Of a stretch of DNA of 17,653 bases, positions 15,903 through 17,653 are shown piece by piece. Position 1 is the first letter of the stretch. Each line of letters begins with the position of its first letter. The translations under genes and the position numbers were made by a program. The notes beneath the pieces were generated by a model. It was not told the DNA's origin. It did not search any database and worked only from the letters and a program-made list of their open reading frames with translations. The DNA is from DATAES01 sp036257895 (lineage in GTDB: Bacteria > Actinomycetota > Acidimicrobiia > Acidimicrobiales > JACDCH01): contig DATAES010000054.1 in assembly GCA_036257895.1 (NCBI GenBank), forward strand, positions 1 to 17,653, in the 5' to 3' direction.

Positions 15903-16259
15903 TTGACCATCCCGACGAGCACGATGGAGGCCGAGACCGTCCGCCTGCGGACGACGTTGCGGCCCACCTGCTTGCGCCTCGGCGAAGCCGTCGACCTCCT
16001 GCGCGGTTCGAGTTCCGACGAGGCCCTCCTCGAAGGACGGTGGCGACTCGAAGAGGTGCACGACGTGCTCGGCTACCTGGCCTCCGAACAGCCTGTCCCC
16101 GAGCTCTCGGCGCGCCTCGGGCGCATCCGCGATTCGCTCGCCGGCCACCTCGCGGCTGCGCTGGACTGCTCGATCGCCCGCGTCCGTCCGGAAGTGATCG
16201 CGAATGTGCTGTGCCGCGGCGCGGCGATGGTCAGCGCCGACCTCGAAGCAATCGCCTGA
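15903..16259 (+). CDS. Small protein of unknown function
   Basis: 118 residues from TTG 15903 (133 from GTG 15858). I recognise no family. The sequence looks fully helical: R-L-R-T-T-L-R-P-T-C-L-R-L-G-E-A-V-D-L-L, then R-W-R-L-E-E-V-H-D-V-L-G-Y-L, then S-A-R-L-G-R-I-R-D-S-L-A-G-H-L, ending in I-A-N-V-L-C-R-G-A-A-M-V-S-A-D-L. It has three Cys, no signal peptide and no membrane segment, so it should be cytoplasmic. It stands alone between the membrane protein (117 bases away) and the hairpin before phoU, which probably ends its transcript. Codon use is like that of its neighbours, which supports a real gene. Confidence 0.62.
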   Translation: MTIPTSTMEAETVRLRTTLRPTCLRLGEAVDLLRGSSSDEALLEGRWRLEEVHDVLGYLASEQPVPELSARLGRIRDSLAGHLAAALDCSIARVRPEVIANVLCRGAAMVSADLEAIA

Positions 16260-16261
16260 CA

Positions 16262-16297
16262 CCTGATCCCCTGGCTGCCGCCCGCCAGGGGATCAGG
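16262..16297. terminator. Bidirectional hairpin terminator covering the phoU stop
   Basis: CCTGATCCCCTGGC (16262-16275) and its exact reverse complement (16284-16297) give a perfect 14-bp stem with an 8-base loop. It starts 2 bases after the stop of the small gene on the plus strand and contains the phoU stop codon (16293-16295) of the minus strand. No T-run follows on either side. It probably ends both converging transcripts. Confidence 0.8.
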
Positions 16298-16970
16298 AGT
16301 CGGCGACGGGGTGCTCGTGGAAGTGGCCGGTCACCATGTAGTCGACTCGTTCGCCCACGTTGACCGCGTGGTCGGCGACCCGCTCGTAGTACCGGCCGAC
16401 GAGCGCCAGCTGGACCGCGCGCTGGATCGCTTCATCGTGATCGGCGCTCATCGCGAAGATTGTTCGGAACAACTCCCGGGTGAGTTCGTCCATCACGTCG
16501 TCCATGGCCGGCAGATCGGATCCCTGTGAGGGGTCCCGCTGTGCGAACGCGTCGAGCGCGAGCTCGAGTTGCGCCGATGCCTGGCGCTGCATCTGGTCGA
16601 GGATCCCGAGTATCCGGGGCTCGAGCGGTTCGGGCTGCAGCCGGCGGGTCGCCTTGGCGACGTTGACCATGTAATCGCCGATGCGCTCGAGCTCGTGAAC
16701 GGCGCGGAGCATCGTGACCATGACCCGCAGGTCGGATGCGACCGGTGCCTGTGTAGCGAGCAGCAGATAGATGCGCTCTTCGATGTTGTCGGTCAGCCGA
16801 TCGAGCTCTCCGTCGTGGGCGATGCAGTCGTCGACCGCGCCGAGGTCGAAGGCGATGAGCGCCTCACTGCCACGGTGGATCGCCTCGAGCGCAAGGACGC
16901 CGAGGCGCACCACGTCGAGGTGCAAGCGTTCGAGCTCCTCGGAGAACGCCCGCCTGATCTCCGGCACCAT
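16293..16970 (-). CDS. phoU: PhoU, phosphate uptake and signalling regulator
   Basis: 225 residues from ATG 16970, near the usual PhoU length. Two three-helix repeats each carry the family's metal-binding helix: E95-R-I-G-D-Y-M-V-N-V and E196-R-V-A-D-H-A-V-N-V. PhoU links the Pst phosphate transporter to the histidine kinase of the Pho system and keeps the response off when phosphate is plentiful. The frame is open to 17111, but residues before 16970 are Arg-rich and non-conserved. AAGGAGG lies only 1 base before this ATG and about 4 before the next codon, GTG 16967, which may be the actual start. It is divergent from pstS rather than last in a pst operon. The shared gap of 194 bases contains Pho boxes. 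Confidence 0.95.
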   Translation of the reverse strand: MVPEIRRAFSEELERLHLDVVRLGVLALEAIHRGSEALIAFDLGAVDDCIAHDGELDRLTDNIEERIYLLLATQAPVASDLRVMVTMLRAVHELERIGDYMVNVAKATRRLQPEPLEPRILGILDQMQRQASAQLELALDAFAQRDPSQGSDLPAMDDVMDELTRELFRTIFAMSADHDEAIQRAVQLALVGRYYERVADHAVNVGERVDYMVTGHFHEHPVADS

Positions 16971-17062
16971 TCCTCCTTCACAGCGGTCTCGGAACCGACG
17001 ACGAGGCTCGCACGTCGCCGCCCTGAAGCGCGCCATGCCGGCCCGCCGGCCGTCAAGCTGAA

Positions 17063-17095
17063 GTTCGCCGCGAGTTCGTCTTGCGTTCACCTTTG
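17063..17095 (+). promoter_or_regulatory. Pho box: three tandem 11-bp direct repeats
   Basis: GTTCGCCGCGA (17063), GTTCGTCTTGC (17074) and GTTCACCTTTG (17085) are exactly 11 bases apart. The GTTCACC-N4 direct repeat unit is the known binding site of PhoP/PhoB/RegX3-type regulators in actinobacteria. A weaker unit (GTCAAGCTGAA, 17052) may precede it. A possible -10, TAGGTT (17123-17128), lies downstream toward pstS. The site is suited to control pstS and perhaps phoU under phosphate starvation. Confidence 0.75.
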
Positions 17096-17150
17096 GGGTG
17101 CTCGTCGTCAACTTCCTCTTCCTAGGTTGCGCGCGATACGAACGATTTCC

Positions 17151-17156
17151 AAGGAG
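17151..17156 (+). promoter_or_regulatory. Ribosome binding site of pstS
   Basis: AAGGAG, 8 bases before TTG 17165. It identifies the TTG as the pstS start; no ATG or GTG in frame gives an intact signal peptide. Confidence 0.65.
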
Positions 17157-17164
17157 AGTTCAAC

Positions 17165-17653
17165 TTGCTGACACGCAAGCGTTCCGCCGGGCTCGTCGCA
17201 ATCGTCTTGGTTTTCGCCCTCCTGGGTGCGGCGTGCAGCAACGACGACAAGACGACGACGAGTGCCTCGTCTTCGTCGTCCGCGCCCCAGGGCGCCAACA
17301 TCGACTACAAGTCGCTCTCGGGCACGCTCAATGGCTCCGGATCGTCCTTCCAGGACGCGTTCAACCAGAAGGGGATCACACAGTTCAAGACGACGGCGCC
17401 CAGCGTGGCGGTGACGTACACGAAGAGCGGCTCGGGCGCCGGCAAGACGGACCTCCAAAACAAGGTCGTGCAGTACGCGGGCACGGATAGCACCATCGCC
17501 GACGCCGACAAGCCGAAGTACCAAGGCGGAACGGTCTTGTACTTCCCCACCGCGGGCGCGCCGATCACGGTGTCCTACAACTTGAGCGGCGTGGACAAGC
17601 TCCAGCTCAGCGGCGAAACGCTCGCCGGCATCTTCTCCACTGCCATCACGACG
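17165..17653 (+). CDS. pstS: PstS, phosphate-binding lipoprotein, cut by right edge
   Basis: 163 codons are visible from TTG 17165. A lipoprotein signal peptide has K5-R6, a hydrophobic core at 9-20 and lipobox L-G-A-A-C24. It is followed by a Ser/Thr-rich linker (about 30-40). The mature domain shows L-N-G-S-G-S-S-F (55-62), Y-T-K-S-G-S-G-A-G (85-93) and Y-A-G-T-D-S (104-109), the loops that hold phosphate in PstS. The protein would be anchored to the outer face of the membrane and pass phosphate to PstCAB, whose genes are expected beyond the window. Pho boxes and a possible -10 box precede it, so phosphate starvation should induce it. The reading frame is intact to the last base. Confidence 0.95.
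   Translation, partial: MLTRKRSAGLVAIVLVFALLGAACSNDDKTTTSASSSSSAPQGANIDYKSLSGTLNGSGSSFQDAFNQKGITQFKTTAPSVAVTYTKSGSGAGKTDLQNKVVQYAGTDSTIADADKPKYQGGTVLYFPTAGAPITVSYNLSGVDKLQLSGETLAGIFSTAITT

Overview
The window is strongly GC-rich bacterial DNA with GTG and TTG starts, weak or absent Shine-Dalgarno (SD) sequences before several genes, an egtABCD ergothioneine operon, a SigC-like ECF sigma factor with a zinc-type anti-sigma factor, and tandem GTTCRYC Pho boxes. Together these point to the phylum Actinomycetota. The gene forms suggest a lineage away from Mycobacterium and Streptomyces, possibly Acidimicrobiia or Thermoleophilia, but that placement is inference.

Layout. (1) Positions 1-7644, all on the minus strand: an NfuA-type Fe-S protein cut by the left edge, an SDR oxidoreductase, then (read from the right) HerA-like ATPase, SbcD/Mre11 nuclease, SbcC/Rad50 ATPase and a NurA-like nuclease. 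The last four genes are chained by 4-base stop/start overlaps, so an archaeal-style DNA end-processing set (HerA, Mre11, Rad50, NurA) is encoded as one translationally coupled unit. (2) 7790-8713, plus strand: a haloalkane dehalogenase of the DhlA type. (3) 8815-12732, plus strand: a 31-codon small ORF with a strong ribosome site, then egtA, egtB, egtC and egtD. The operon makes ergothioneine from histidine as far as its last sulfoxide intermediate; egtE is not present. EgtA lacks its usual C-terminal part and EgtB has a compact FGE-sulfatase domain. (4) 12736-13365, minus: a carboxymuconolactone-decarboxylase-family protein convergent with egtD. (5) 13459-15786: a SigC-like ECF sigma factor (minus), and divergently a membrane anti-sigma factor and a secreted-domain membrane protein with a W-H-D-H-R-I-H-W-M motif, probably an envelope stress or metal circuit. 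(6) 15903-16259: a small unknown protein. (7) 16293-17653: phoU (minus) and pstS (plus, cut by the right edge), divergent around a three-unit Pho box. A perfect hairpin covers the end of phoU.

No stretch longer than 300 bases lacks a gene. I saw no tRNA, rRNA, CRISPR array, insertion sequence or phage gene. The most unusual parts are the coupled herA-sbcD-sbcC-nurA operon and the small ORF that sits in frame with egtA across a single TAG codon.
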